DNA from: DATAOG01 sp963840925
GTDB taxonomy: Bacteria > Pseudomonadota > Alphaproteobacteria > Geminicoccales > Geminicoccaceae
Assembly (NCBI GenBank): GCA_963840925.1
Contig: CAWJAY010000042.1
Location: 62,001 to 126,000 of the forward strand
Length of the DNA: 64,000 bases
Direction of reading: 5' to 3'
This document shows positions 46,333 through 55,060 of the stretch, piece after piece (the stretch's first letter is position 1; each line of letters starts with the position of its first letter). The position numbers were made by a program, and so were the translations under genes. The notes under the pieces were generated by a model, which had not been told where the DNA came from, made no database searches, and saw only the letters and a program-made list of their open reading frames with translations.

Positions 46333-46800
46333 TTGCCGGGAAAGCTCGTTGTTAGCGGGTTCTGCACGGCCTGGGCCGTGGTGATCGCGGCCGGAGCGGT
46401 CCTGCAGCTGCTCACGGGCGCGCCGCCGGCGCGCGCGCAAGCCCCTGATTGCCCGCCCGGCTGGGTCTGCCCGGGGGCGCCGGAGTCAGCGCCGGAGCCG
46501 GACTGCCCGTCCGGCTGGGACTGCTCGCCGGAGCAGGAGCAGCAGGAGCCGTCATCGGGAATGAGCGAAGCGGAACTGCAGCTGCGGCTCGAGCTGATGC
46601 AGCGCAGCATGGGGTTCGGCGGCATCTTCGGTCCGGCGCTGCAAGACTGGCTCAACGCGCCCTCGGCGCCAGACCACGGCTGCGGCGGCTACACCGACTA
46701 CGCAGCGCGCCAGGCCTGCGGGGCCGGTGACCGCTGGGCAGCCGACCGGCTGCAGCAGGACCGCTCGACTTCCGAGGAGCGCGACTGGTACAACCGCTGA
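46333..46800 (+). CDS. Hypothetical secreted protein with repeated CPxGWxC motifs
   Basis: 155 residues if translated from TTG 46333, which lies behind GAGGAG and gives a clean signal peptide (LVVSGFCTAWAVVIAAGAVLQLLTG, cleavage after PPARAQA). A frame upstream to 46198 is open but has no such logic. The mature protein begins with two tandem units, PDCPPGWVCPG and PDCPSGWDCSP. A Gln/Glu-rich linker and a C-terminal part with four Gly/Tyr-Asp spaced residues (GCGGYTDYAARQACG) follow. The paired cysteines suggest extracytoplasmic disulfides. No family recognised. Confidence 0.55.
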   Translation: MPGKLVVSGFCTAWAVVIAAGAVLQLLTGAPPARAQAPDCPPGWVCPGAPESAPEPDCPSGWDCSPEQEQQEPSSGMSEAELQLRLELMQRSMGFGGIFGPALQDWLNAPSAPDHGCGGYTDYAARQACGAGDRWAADRLQQDRSTSEERDWYNR

Positions 46801-46824
46801 GCAGTGCCCCGGCGACCGACGCGT

Positions 46825-47450
<626 letters not shown>

Positions 47451-47454
<4 letters not shown>

Positions 47455-48146
47455 GAGCGGAACAGGCGCGTATACTGGGTCTCGTGTGCCATCGACAACA
47501 GATCGATCGCGAGCGCGGCGCTGCCAAGATCATCGATCCCGCCCGCCAGCACCGCTGTGGCGACCTCTCGGACCGTGCCTTCGAGCGCCGCGGTCAGGCG
47601 CTGGCCATCGGTCTGACCGAGCGGCACCAGCCGGATGCCGGCCGAGACCAGGTTGGCGGCGAACGCCTGGAGGAAGGCCTGGAGCGTCGCTTCGAGCGGC
47701 AGGCCATGGGCGCGCGCGGCGACGCCGAGCACGACCGGGTAGGGCGGCTCGAGCCCGGAGGTGCGGCAGAGATCGGCGAGGCCGTCAAGCGCGCTCGCGG
47801 GCCAGGCCTGGCGGAGCACGGCCAACAACGCCCGGCCCTGCGCCGCGCTCTCCAGCGCGAGTTCGCTGGTGCCGCGCTGGGCGGCCGCGGTCGCCAGGAC
47901 CTCGCCAAGCGTCCAGCCCTCGAACGCGCTCTCGGGGCCGACCTCGTAGGCCGCACGGAGGAACCAGGCATCGGTCCAGCCGCTGCCATGCCGAAGCGCG
48001 GTCTCGACGTAGGCGCGCAGGCTCGCGACGCTGGCCAACCGGCCCGCCTCGAGGGCAGCTTCCAAGCCGTGGGAATAGCTGTAGGCGCCAACCGGCATCG
48101 CCGGCGACAGCCACGCGACGAGCTTGTACGAGCCGCACTCAGCCAT
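47451..48146 (-). CDS. ureF: Urease accessory protein UreF
   Basis: 231 residues, all-helical GTPase-activating-like partner of UreG and UreD. Landmarks: LVAWLSPAMPVGAYSYSHGLEAALEAG, LRHGSGWTDAWFLRAA, QAFLQAFAANLVSAGIRLVPLGQTDGQRLTAAL. Overlaps ureE by 8 bp and ureG by 4 bp, consistent with one transcript. Confidence 0.95.
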
Positions 48147-48594
48147 GCCGATGGCCGCCGCCGTAGGCGCCGCCTTCGGGCTGGAACGTCGCCCGCTCGC
48201 GGGTCACGCGCGCCCCCAGGTGCTCGAGCATGTCCTCGATCACGTGATCGTAGCGGATGCGCAGCCGGCCTTCGTCCAGGACCTCGGTCGGCAGATGCCG
48301 ATTGCCCAGATGCCAGGCGAGGCGCGCGAGATGGCGGCGGTCGAGCGCCTCGACCTCGAGCACGTCCTCGGCTGCGGCCCTGACCTCAAGCCAGCCCTGA
48401 TCCTCCTGGAAGGCGAGGCCGTCGCCATCAGCGAGCGGCTCGGGCTTGGTCAGGTTTAAGAGCATCGGCTCGCCCTGGTCGGTCGACATGCGGATCCGCC
48501 GCCGGTGCCGGTCGTCGAACGAGAGTGTGACGCTGCCGACGCTCTGATCCTTGGGCCAGGCCCCGGCTCTCGCGACTTTGACCAGCTGGCGCAT
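48139..48594 (-). CDS. ureE: Urease nickel metallochaperone UreE
   Basis: 151 residues. N-terminal peptide-binding-like domain (VTLSFDDRHRRRIRM), then the metal domain DVLEVEALDRRHLARLAWHLGNRHLPTEVL and IRYDHVIEDMLEHLGARV, which holds the conserved dimer-interface His. The C-terminus has only a short GGGHRHG, so nickel storage by a long His tail is not expected. Between ureC (8 bp away) and ureF. Confidence 0.94.
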   Translation of the reverse strand: MRQLVKVARAGAWPKDQSVGSVTLSFDDRHRRRIRMSTDQGEPMLLNLTKPEPLADGDGLAFQEDQGWLEVRAAAEDVLEVEALDRRHLARLAWHLGNRHLPTEVLDEGRLRIRYDHVIEDMLEHLGARVTRERATFQPEGGAYGGGHRHG

Positions 48595-48602
48595 CGGCGC
48601 TC

Positions 48603-50312
48603 TCAGTACAGGAAATAGCGCTGGGCCAGCGGCAGGACCGTGGCCGGCTCACAGGTCAAAAGCTCGCCGTCGGCCCGGACCTCGTAGGTCTCCGGGTCGA
48701 CCTCGATCCTGGGCAGATGGGCGTTCAGGACCATCGAGCGCTTGTCGAGCGTCCGCGTGCCCGCGACCGCGATCAGCGGCCGCGCAAGGTGCAGGTCGCC
48801 GGCCAGATCGTGCTCGAGCGCCGCCTGCGAGACAAAGGTCAAGGCGCTCTCGACGCAGGCGCGGCCGTAGGCCCCGAACATCGGCCGGTAGTGGACCGGC
48901 TGCGGGGTCGGGATCGAGGCGTTGGGATCGCCCATCAGCGCCGCCGCGATCGTCCCGCCCTTGAGCACGAGATCGGGCTTGACGCCGAAGAACGCCGGCC
49001 GCCAGAGCACGAGATCCGCGAGTTTTCCCACTTCGACCGAGCCGATCTCGGCCGCCATGCCGTGCGTGATCGCGGGGTTGATCGTGTATTTGGCAACATA
49101 GCGCTTCGCCCGGAAATTGTCGTTGTCGCCGGTCTCCTCGGGCAGCCGGCCGCGCTGGCGCTTCATCTTGTCCGCGGTCTGCCAGGTCCGGATGATGACC
49201 TCGCCGACCCGGCCCATGGCCTGGCTGTCGGACGCGATGATCGAGAATGCGCCGAGATCGTGCAGGATGTCCTCGGCCGCAATCGTCTCCTTGCGGATCC
49301 GGCTCTCGGCGAACGCCACGTCCTCGGGGATCTTCGGATCCAGGTGATGGCACACCATCAGCATGTCGAGATGCTCGTCGATGGTGTTGACCGTGTACGG
49401 CCGGGTCGGGTTGGTCGAGCTCGGCAGAACGTTCGCCTCGCCGCAGACCTTGATGATGTCGGGCGCATGCCCGCCGCCCGCGCCCTCGGTGTGGAAGGCA
49501 TGGATCGTCCGGCCCTTGAACGCCCGGATCGTATTTTCCACGAAGCCCGACTCGTTGAGCGTGTCGGTGTGCAGCAGGATCTGGACGTCCATCTCGTCGG
49601 CGATGCCGAGCGCACAGTCGATCACGGCCGGCGTCGTGCCCCAGTCCTCGTGCAGCTTGAGCGCGCAGGCGCCGCCCCGGATCTGCTCGATCAGGCCGTC
49701 GGGCGTGGACGCGTTGCCCTTGCCGGCGAAGCCGAAGTTCATGGGCCAGGCCTCGGCCGCCTGGAGCATCCGCCCGATATGCCAGGAGCCCGGCGTGCAG
49801 GTCGTGGCATTGGTGCCGGTCGCCGGCCCGGTGCCGCCGCCCAGCATCGTCGTGAGCCCGGAATAGAGCGCCTCCTCGATCTGCTGCGGGCAGATGAAGT
49901 GGACGTGGCAGTCGAAACCGCCCGCGGTGACGATCTTGCCCTCGCCGGCGATCGCCTCGGTCGCGGGCCCGATCACGATCTCGACGCCGGGCTGGACGTC
50001 TGGGCTGCCCGCCTTGCCGATGCCGGCGATACGGCCGTCGCGGATGCCGATGTCGGCCTTGAAGATACCCGAATAATCGAGGATCAGCGCGTTGGTGATC
50101 ACCGTGTCGACCGCGCCCTGCGCGCGGGTCCTCTGCGACTGGCCCATGCCGTCCCGGATCACCTTGCCGCCGCCGAACTTGACCTCCTCGCCATAGATCG
50201 TACGGTCGGCCTCGACCTCGATGAAGAGCTCGGTGTCGGCAAGCCGCAGCTTATCGCCCGTGGTCGGCCCGTACATGTCTGCATAGGCGGCGCGCGTGAT
50301 CTGACGTGGCAT
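48603..50312 (-). CDS. ureC: Urease alpha (catalytic) subunit UreC
   Basis: 569 residues, intact. Hydrolyses urea to ammonia and carbamate at a di-nickel centre. Visible ligands and catalytic residues: GGFDCHVHFICPQQ (HxH), the carbamylated Lys in CALKLHEDWGTTP, ILLHTDTLNESGF, IHAFHTEGAGGGHAPDI, flap Cys/His in MLMVCHHLDPKIPEDVAFAESRIR, and the Asp of SIIASDSQAMGRVGE. Start MPRQITRAAYADMYGPTTGDKLRLADTEL is canonical. A cupin gene, not ureB, lies directly upstream. Confidence 0.97.
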   Translation of the reverse strand: MPRQITRAAYADMYGPTTGDKLRLADTELFIEVEADRTIYGEEVKFGGGKVIRDGMGQSQRTRAQGAVDTVITNALILDYSGIFKADIGIRDGRIAGIGKAGSPDVQPGVEIVIGPATEAIAGEGKIVTAGGFDCHVHFICPQQIEEALYSGLTTMLGGGTGPATGTNATTCTPGSWHIGRMLQAAEAWPMNFGFAGKGNASTPDGLIEQIRGGACALKLHEDWGTTPAVIDCALGIADEMDVQILLHTDTLNESGFVENTIRAFKGRTIHAFHTEGAGGGHAPDIIKVCGEANVLPSSTNPTRPYTVNTIDEHLDMLMVCHHLDPKIPEDVAFAESRIRKETIAAEDILHDLGAFSIIASDSQAMGRVGEVIIRTWQTADKMKRQRGRLPEETGDNDNFRAKRYVAKYTINPAITHGMAAEIGSVEVGKLADLVLWRPAFFGVKPDLVLKGGTIAAALMGDPNASIPTPQPVHYRPMFGAYGRACVESALTFVSQAALEHDLAGDLHLARPLIAVAGTRTLDKRSMVLNAHLPRIEVDPETYEVRADGELLTCEPATVLPLAQRYFLY

Positions 50313-50315
50313 CGC

Positions 50316-50672
50316 TCAGATCCACTCGGGCTCGACGGTGCGCTCGCCGCCGGCATCGCCGGTGTTCGGCGTGCCCGCGGGCTCGATCAGCAGCACCTCG
50401 CACTCCTCCTCGGCGATCGGCAGGTGCTCGACGCCCCTGGGCACGACCAGCAGCTCGCCCGGGCCGACGCTCAGCTCCCGGTCGCGAAAGCGCATCCGCA
50501 GCCTACCCTTGGTGACCAGGAACAATTCGTCGGTCTCGTCGTGCCGGTGCCAGACGAACTCGCCCAGAAGCTTGACCGCCTTGATGTGATAGTCGTTGAG
50601 CCGGGCCAGGATCTTGGGCGACCAGGGTTCGCTGAACCGGCCGAATTTGTCCTCGAGATTGACGACCTCCAT
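50316..50672 (-). CDS. Cupin-domain protein inserted between ureB and ureC
   Basis: 118 residues, MEVVNLEDKFGRFSEPWSPKILARLNDYHIKAVKLLGEFVWHRHDETDELFLVTKGRLRMRF. The first cupin motif carries H-x-H and E (WHRHDETDELF), the second motif is VGPGELLVVPRGVEHLPIAEEECEVLLIEP with His. All metal ligands of a monocupin are kept. It ends 3 bp before ureC and starts 16 bp after ureB on the same transcript. A small-molecule or metal-binding role tied to urease is an inference from position only. Confidence 0.85.
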   Translation of the reverse strand: MEVVNLEDKFGRFSEPWSPKILARLNDYHIKAVKLLGEFVWHRHDETDELFLVTKGRLRMRFRDRELSVGPGELLVVPRGVEHLPIAEEECEVLLIEPAGTPNTGDAGGERTVEPEWI

Positions 50673-50688
50673 GGCCCGCCTCCAGCGC

Positions 50689-51015
50689 TCACCCGCCGCT
50701 CGGCGCCCGATCGAGCGCGCCCATGACCAAGCCGTTGAAGCCGAAGATCGCTCGCGCGCCGGCGATCGGCACCAGCTGGATCTCGCGGCTCTGCCCGGGC
50801 TCGAAGCGGACCGCCGTGCCGGCCGGGATGTCGAGCCGGCGGCCACGGGCAGCAGCGCGATCGAAGCGGAGCGCTTCGTTGGTCTCGAAGAAATGGTAGT
50901 GCGAGCCGACCTGAATCGGCCGGTCGCCGGTATTCGCGACCTCGATCGTGATCGCGGCCCGATCGGCATTGAGCGTGATCTCGCCGTCCTTGGTTATGAC
51001 TTCGCCCGGGATCAC
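50689..51015 (-). CDS. ureB: Urease beta subunit UreB
   Basis: 108 residues. GTG start at 51013-51015, chosen because GGAGG lies 5 nt upstream and VIPGEVITKDGEITLNADR is the canonical start. Core: ITIEVANTGDRPIQVGSHYHFFETNEALRFDR, RLDIPAGTAVRFEPGQSREIQLVPIAG. ureA ends 12 bp upstream. Structural subunit of the (ABC)3 urease. Confidence 0.95.
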   Translation of the reverse strand: MIPGEVITKDGEITLNADRAAITIEVANTGDRPIQVGSHYHFFETNEALRFDRAAARGRRLDIPAGTAVRFEPGQSREIQLVPIAGARAIFGFNGLVMGALDRAPSGG

Positions 51016-51026
51016 CAGCGCCTCCG

Positions 51027-51329
51027 TCAGCGGATCGGGTGGTGGACGGTGACGAGCTTGGTGCCGTCCGGAAACGTCGCCTCGACCTGGACCTCGTGGA
51101 GCATTTCGGCGACCCCTTCCATGACCTGCTCGCGGCTGACCACGAGCGCGCCGTCGCGCATCAGATCGGCGACGCCGCGGCCGTCGCGGGCGCCCTCGAG
51201 CATGAAGTCGGTGATCAGGGCCACGGCTTCCGGATAGTTCAGCCTGACCCCGCGTTCCAGCCGCCGGCGCGCGACCATCGCCGCGACCGCGACCAGGAGC
51301 TTGTCCTTCTCGCGCGCGGTCAGGTCCAC
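51027..51329 (-). CDS. ureA: Urease gamma subunit UreA
   Basis: 100 residues from GTG 51327-51329 (VDLTAREKDKLLVAVAAMVARRRLERGVRLNYPEAVALITDF), continuing LEGARDGRGVADLM, VVSREQVMEGVAEMLHEVQVEATFPDGTKLVTVHHPIR. Length and both ends match the family. The open frame continues upstream into the urtE-like scrap, but the canonical length fixes the start. Confidence 0.95.
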   Translation of the reverse strand: MDLTAREKDKLLVAVAAMVARRRLERGVRLNYPEAVALITDFMLEGARDGRGVADLMRDGALVVSREQVMEGVAEMLHEVQVEATFPDGTKLVTVHHPIR

Positions 51330-51540
51330 GAGCCGCCCCGCACCGCACAACCCGCCAGGTCGCGCCTGACCATTGGCTTCATCCCGGCGACACCTCTCGC
51401 CCGGTCCAGCACTTTCCAGATCGTCGGCGATCCGAGGCCCGAAGTCGAGATCTTGCTCAACCAGCAGGATCGCGATGCGTTGCAGCTGCCTTTTGCAGCT
51501 TTCGTGCCACGGGGAATGCCCCGCCGCCGCACGATCGGGC
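51330..51540 (-). pseudogene. Possible remnant of a urea-type ABC transporter ATPase (UrtE-like) between ureD and ureA
   Basis: The 211-bp gap between ureD and ureA is open in the ureA frame on the minus strand and reads LQRIAILLVEQDLDFGPRIADDLESA. This resembles the H-loop region of LivF/UrtE ATPases (AxLLVEQxxDFAxxLAD). No Walker A, signature or Walker B is present, so at most about 30 residues survive. In many bacteria urtABCDE sits directly beside ureD-ureA. Confidence 0.4.
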
Positions 51541-52380
51541 TCAGGACCATACGGTCGGCAGACGCTCCGGCAGCCCGGCGACCAACGCCCTGAGGCGGGC
51601 TGCGAACGCGCCATACGCTCGGCTGAGCGCGGCGGCATCTGGGCCGAGCCAGCGCCCGATCAGCACGCCGGGCAGGCAGGTGACGCCGGCGGTCACGCCC
51701 GGGGCGCCAATCAGCGCGCGGGCGGGCTCGAGCCAGCTTCGGGCATCCGGGGCGACGTAGATCAGGGTCGCGAGCGCTCGCGCGCCGGCCAGGCCGAATG
51801 GGGCTTCGAGGCATGGCCCGGGCCCGCCCTCGAGGCGGAGCGCATCGGCCCAGAGCAGGCGCCCGTCCCGGCACACCCGCCAGCGGTCGCGGATCGACCC
51901 GAACGTCAGCCGCTCGCCATGCGCTGCCCGCCCGAGGACCGTGATCTCACCCGCCAGCGCGCGCGCCGATGGCGCCAGATCGAGCACGATCTGCCGCCGA
52001 AAGCTGCAGCGGTCGAACAGGATCGTCGCCTGCGGCAGCCATTCGAGCCAGGCGTCCCGACCGGCGATAAGGCTCACCTCGAGCGCGCTTGCACGACCGG
52101 CGCTGCGGTAGATCTTCTCGGCCGCCTGGCTGGTCGCGCGCAGGCGCGTACCCGGCCCCGCGACCACTTCGATCGCGAGGCGGTCGCCGCCGACCACCCC
52201 ACCGCCGGTGTTGATCAGCACGATCTCCGGCACCTCACCCCGCGGCACCCGCGGCAAGAGCACGCGCAGCGGCGTCCGCTGCTCGAGCAGCGCGAGCCGG
52301 GTCGCGCCGTCCGCGCTGCGCATGTGAACGCGCGCGAGACCCCACCCGGAGCCAGCGTCGGGCCGGGCGTGGTCGGTCAC
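51541..52380 (-). CDS. ureD: Urease accessory protein UreD
   Basis: 279 residues from GTG 52378-52380 (VTDHARPDAGSGWGLARVHMR); the frame is open further upstream, but that part has no family character. Landmarks: VLLPRVPRGEVPEIVLINTGGGVVGGDRLAIEV, RLRATSQAAEKIYRSAG, WLEWLPQATILFDRCSFRRQ, EITVLGRAAHGERL, and the C-terminal GRWLGPDAAALSRAYGAFAARLR. Scaffold for UreF-UreG during nickel insertion. First urease gene, 53 bp after hemH. Confidence 0.92.
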   Translation of the reverse strand: MTDHARPDAGSGWGLARVHMRSADGATRLALLEQRTPLRVLLPRVPRGEVPEIVLINTGGGVVGGDRLAIEVVAGPGTRLRATSQAAEKIYRSAGRASALEVSLIAGRDAWLEWLPQATILFDRCSFRRQIVLDLAPSARALAGEITVLGRAAHGERLTFGSIRDRWRVCRDGRLLWADALRLEGGPGPCLEAPFGLAGARALATLIYVAPDARSWLEPARALIGAPGVTAGVTCLPGVLIGRWLGPDAAALSRAYGAFAARLRALVAGLPERLPTVWS

Positions 52381-52432
52381 CGCGCAGCTACCCCCAACCG
52401 CGACCCGGGATGCCAGGGCCTTGCGACCGGTA

Positions 52433-53485
52433 TCAAACCCAGCCGCCGAGCTCGCGCGCGACCAGCCCGGCGAGCAGCTGGATGTGCTCGTCGGTGTCAT
52501 TCAGGCAGGGGATGTAGGCGAAGTTCTGGCCGCCGTGCTCGAGGAAATTCTCGCGCGCGCCGATCGCTAGCTCCTCCAGGGTCTCGAGGCAGTCGGCGGC
52601 AAAGCCGGGCGCCACGATCGCAAGGTTCCTCACCCCCTGCTGCGCCAGGGTGCGCACCGTCTCGTCGGTATAGGGCTGCAGCCACTCCTCACGGCCGAAG
52701 CGGGACTGGAAGGTCATGCGCAGCGCCTCGTTCGGCCAGCCAAGCCGCGCCCGCAGCAGGCGCACGGTCTTGGCGCACTGGCAATGGTAGGGATCGCCCA
52801 GCTCCATATAGCGCTTGGGCAGGCCGTGGAAGGAGGCGAGCACGACCTCGGGGCGCCAGGCGAGGCCGGCCAGATGTGTCTCGATCGCACGCGCGAGCGC
52901 AGAGATGTAGTCCGGATCGTCGTGATAGGGCGGTGCCGTCCGGATCGCCGGCTGCCAGCGCTCGGCCATCAGCGCGCGAAACGTCTCGTCGTAGGCGGTG
53001 GCCGTGCTCGCCGCGGCGTATTGCGGGTAGAGCGCGACCAGCAGCAGCCGCGTGCAGCCGGCCTCGATCAGCTTGCGGATCGCCGCGCCGATCGCGGGGC
53101 TGCCGTAGCGCATCGCCCAGTCGACGATCAGATCATGGCCGGGGAGCGCCGCGGCGAGGGCGGAGGCGAGCTTCTCGGACTGGCTGCGCGTGATCGTCCG
53201 GAGCGGGGATTCGTTCCGCTCGCGGTTCCAGATCGCGGCATAGGCGCGTCCGCTCCGCTGCGGCCGCGTGCTGAGGATCACCAGGTTGAGCAGCGGCTGC
53301 CAGACCAGCGGGTTGGTGTCGATCACCCGCCGGTCGCTCAGGAACTGCCTGAGATAACGCCGCACCGACCAGTAGTCCGTGGCATCCGGCGTGCCGAGAT
53401 TGAGCAGCAGCACGCCGATCCGCGGCCTGCCCACCGGCGGATGGCCGGCCGGCAGCACTCCCGACATCGGCGCCAAATTGTTCAC
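52433..53485 (-). CDS. hemH: Ferrochelatase
   Basis: 350 residues, intact. Inserts Fe2+ into protoporphyrin IX. Landmarks: IGVLLLNLGTPDATDYWSVRRYLRQFLSDRRVID, ESPLRTITRSQSEKLA, LIVDWAMRYGSPAIG, LASFHGLPKRYMELGDPYHCQC with the catalytic His, LQPYTDETVRTLAQQGVRNLAIVAPGFAADCLETLEEL and FAYIPCLNDTDEHI. Likely membrane-associated, no transmembrane helix. Same strand as and just upstream of the urease operon. Confidence 0.95.
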   Translation of the reverse strand: MNNLAPMSGVLPAGHPPVGRPRIGVLLLNLGTPDATDYWSVRRYLRQFLSDRRVIDTNPLVWQPLLNLVILSTRPQRSGRAYAAIWNRERNESPLRTITRSQSEKLASALAAALPGHDLIVDWAMRYGSPAIGAAIRKLIEAGCTRLLLVALYPQYAAASTATAYDETFRALMAERWQPAIRTAPPYHDDPDYISALARAIETHLAGLAWRPEVVLASFHGLPKRYMELGDPYHCQCAKTVRLLRARLGWPNEALRMTFQSRFGREEWLQPYTDETVRTLAQQGVRNLAIVAPGFAADCLETLEELAIGARENFLEHGGQNFAYIPCLNDTDEHIQLLAGLVARELGGWV

Positions 53486-53668
53486 GATGGAAACCTCCCG
53501 CGCCCCGCGCCGCTATCCCGAACCGTACTTAGGCCGGCTGCGTGCTTTGCACAGTCACGGACGGCCTCGTGCCTCGGCTCGGATGCGAGCGCTTGCATTT
53601 AATCGTAGCGCTTTGCGGGCGCCGCCGACATCGGGCCATAACGCAGGCGGCAGAGCGTCCTCGGACCC

Positions 53669-54727
53669 ATGACGAGGAGATTTGCCATGAGCACCGCCCT
53701 TCGAACGCACCGCTTCATACCCGCCATCGGCGGGCACGCGATCGTCATCGGCGCCGGCATGGCCGGCCTCGCAGCCGCGGCCGCGCTTGCGGACAGCTTC
53801 GAGCGCGTGACCGTCCTCGAGCGCGACGTTCTGCCCTCCAATTCCTCGCCCCGGCCGGGCGTGCCGCAGGGCCAACAGCTGCACGGGCTGCTCGCGGGTG
53901 GCCTGCGGGCTTTCGGCACTCTTTTCCCGGGCTTCGATCAGGACCTGGTCCGGGCCGGCGCCGCGCGGCTCCGCTTCGGATGGGACGACCTCATCGAGTT
54001 CCCGGGCTGCGGCCCGTTCCCCCGCCACGAGCTCGACTGCGACGGCTACGCGCTCACGCACCCCGACCGCAGGCAGGAGACCAGGATCGGCCTCTTGTTC
54101 CCGATCGAAGGACACCGCTGGATGGCGACCGTGGGCGAGCGCTACGGCGCCGTCCCATCGGCCGACGAAGCCAGTTTCCGGGAGCGCGTGCGGCAGCTCA
54201 GAACACCCACGATCCACGACGCGATCAAGTCTGCGCGAAGGTTGGGCGGCATCCACCGCTTCGCGTTGCCCGAAAGCTGCCGGCGACACTACGAGCGGCT
54301 CCCGGGCTTCCCGGACGGACTGCTGCCGATCGGCGACGCGATCTGCCGCTTCAACCCGATCTATGGCCAGGGCATGAGCGTGGCCGCGCTCGAGGCCTGC
54401 ATCCTCAAGGATCTGCTGCGCGCCCGACGCGGCGAGCGGCAGCCGCTGACAGGCTTGGGACCGGCCTTCATCGCGGCGGTCCAGCCCGTGGTCGAGGCGG
54501 CGTGGTCGATGTCGGCGGTGCCCGATCTCGCGCATCCTTTGGCCCGCGGCGAGCGGCCCGTGGACCTGGAGCAGCAGCTGCAATCGACCGCGGCGCTGTT
54601 CCGGCTCGCCACCCGCAGCCCGGAGGTTCACAGGCTCTTGACCGAGGTCCGGCACATGCTGAAGCCGGCCTCGGCGCTGCGCGCGCCGGAAGTGCAGCGC
54701 CGTCTCGAGCTCGAGCTGGCGGCCTAA
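53669..54727 (+). CDS. FAD-dependent monooxygenase-like protein with an internal deletion
   Basis: 352 residues. N-terminal FAD loop HAIVIGAGMAGLAAAAALADSFERVTVLERDVLP followed by GVPQGQQLHGLLAGGLRAF. C-terminal part RRHYERLPGFPDGLLPIGDAICRFNPIYGQGMSVAALEACIL (the GD FAD-ribityl motif). Relatives are about 450-500 residues. Here the middle, with substrate-binding sheet and DG fingerprint, is missing, and sequence jumps from HPDRRQETRIG to LLFPIEGHRWMAT in frame. ATG 53669 or the in-frame ATG 53687 could be the start. The product may be inactive. It abuts the lpdA 3' fragment. Confidence 0.68.
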   Translation: MTRRFAMSTALRTHRFIPAIGGHAIVIGAGMAGLAAAAALADSFERVTVLERDVLPSNSSPRPGVPQGQQLHGLLAGGLRAFGTLFPGFDQDLVRAGAARLRFGWDDLIEFPGCGPFPRHELDCDGYALTHPDRRQETRIGLLFPIEGHRWMATVGERYGAVPSADEASFRERVRQLRTPTIHDAIKSARRLGGIHRFALPESCRRHYERLPGFPDGLLPIGDAICRFNPIYGQGMSVAALEACILKDLLRARRGERQPLTGLGPAFIAAVQPVVEAAWSMSAVPDLAHPLARGERPVDLEQQLQSTAALFRLATRSPEVHRLLTEVRHMLKPASALRAPEVQRRLELELAA

Positions 54728-54892
54728 CGTTTCCTTGGCAGATAGAGGTCGGTGAGCGTGCCCGCGAACGCCTCGGCGGAGAAGGCGATCGTCTCCGAGA
54801 GCGTCGGGTGCGGGTGGACCGTGAGGCCGATGTCCTCGGCATCGGCGCCCATCTCGATCGCGAGCGCCACCTCCGCGATCAGATCGCCCGCG
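54724..54892 (-). pseudogene. Duplicated 3' end of lpdA (dihydrolipoyl dehydrogenase C-terminus)
   Basis: On the minus strand it encodes AGDLIAEVALAIEMGADAEDIG, then LTVHPHPTLSETIAFSAEAFAGTLTDLYLPRKR and stop. This matches the last 55 or so residues of the intact lpdA (56357-58087) except for a V/A change and the terminal RK. By eye about nine mismatches over 155 bp, mostly at codon third positions. The frame has no own start and no FAD domain, so it is a fragment in the same orientation as the intact gene. Confidence 0.85.
54738..54892. repeat. Direct repeat copy 1 (lpdA 3' end)
   Basis: About 155 bp, roughly 94% identical to 56371-56525 and in the same orientation. Together the two copies bound a segment of about 1.5 kb holding higBA and the REP-like repeats. 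Confidence 0.85.
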
Positions 54893-55006
54893 CTCTCTAC
54901 TCGGCACCAAGGCACGGTTCCGATCAACCTGCAGACCCGCTACCTCGCCATCGTCGAGCGCGACCCCGGCGCCCGCCTCGCCGCCGGGGTCGACCGCGCC
55001 ACGTAA
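54893..55006 (+). pseudogene. Gene fragment of unknown family
   Basis: The plus strand reads GTVPINLQTRYLAIVERDPGARLAAGVDRAT and stop at 55004-55006. It is protein-like and ends cleanly, but the frame enters from inside the lpdA duplicate and has no own start. It looks like the C-terminus of a lost gene. I do not recognise it. Confidence 0.25.
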
Positions 55007-55026
55007 AGGATGGCAGTGGAAGGATT

Positions 55027-55060
55027 CCTGACCCTTTTCCACCTGACACCTTTTGCCACC
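55027..55060. repeat. CCTGACACCTTTT-type repeat pair, copy 1
   Basis: Two adjacent variants, CCTGACCCTTTTCC and CCTGACACCTTTTGCC. A second pair occurs at 55539-55570 in the same orientation. Such GGTGTCAGG-type units occur near REP/RAYT-like or transposase genes in many genomes; no transposase is left here. Confidence 0.55.

Noticed and set aside
51541..52500. Longer start for ureD at 52500
   Set aside because: The extra N-terminal 40 residues have no UreD character and overlap the hemH coding end; GTG 52380 gives the family length.
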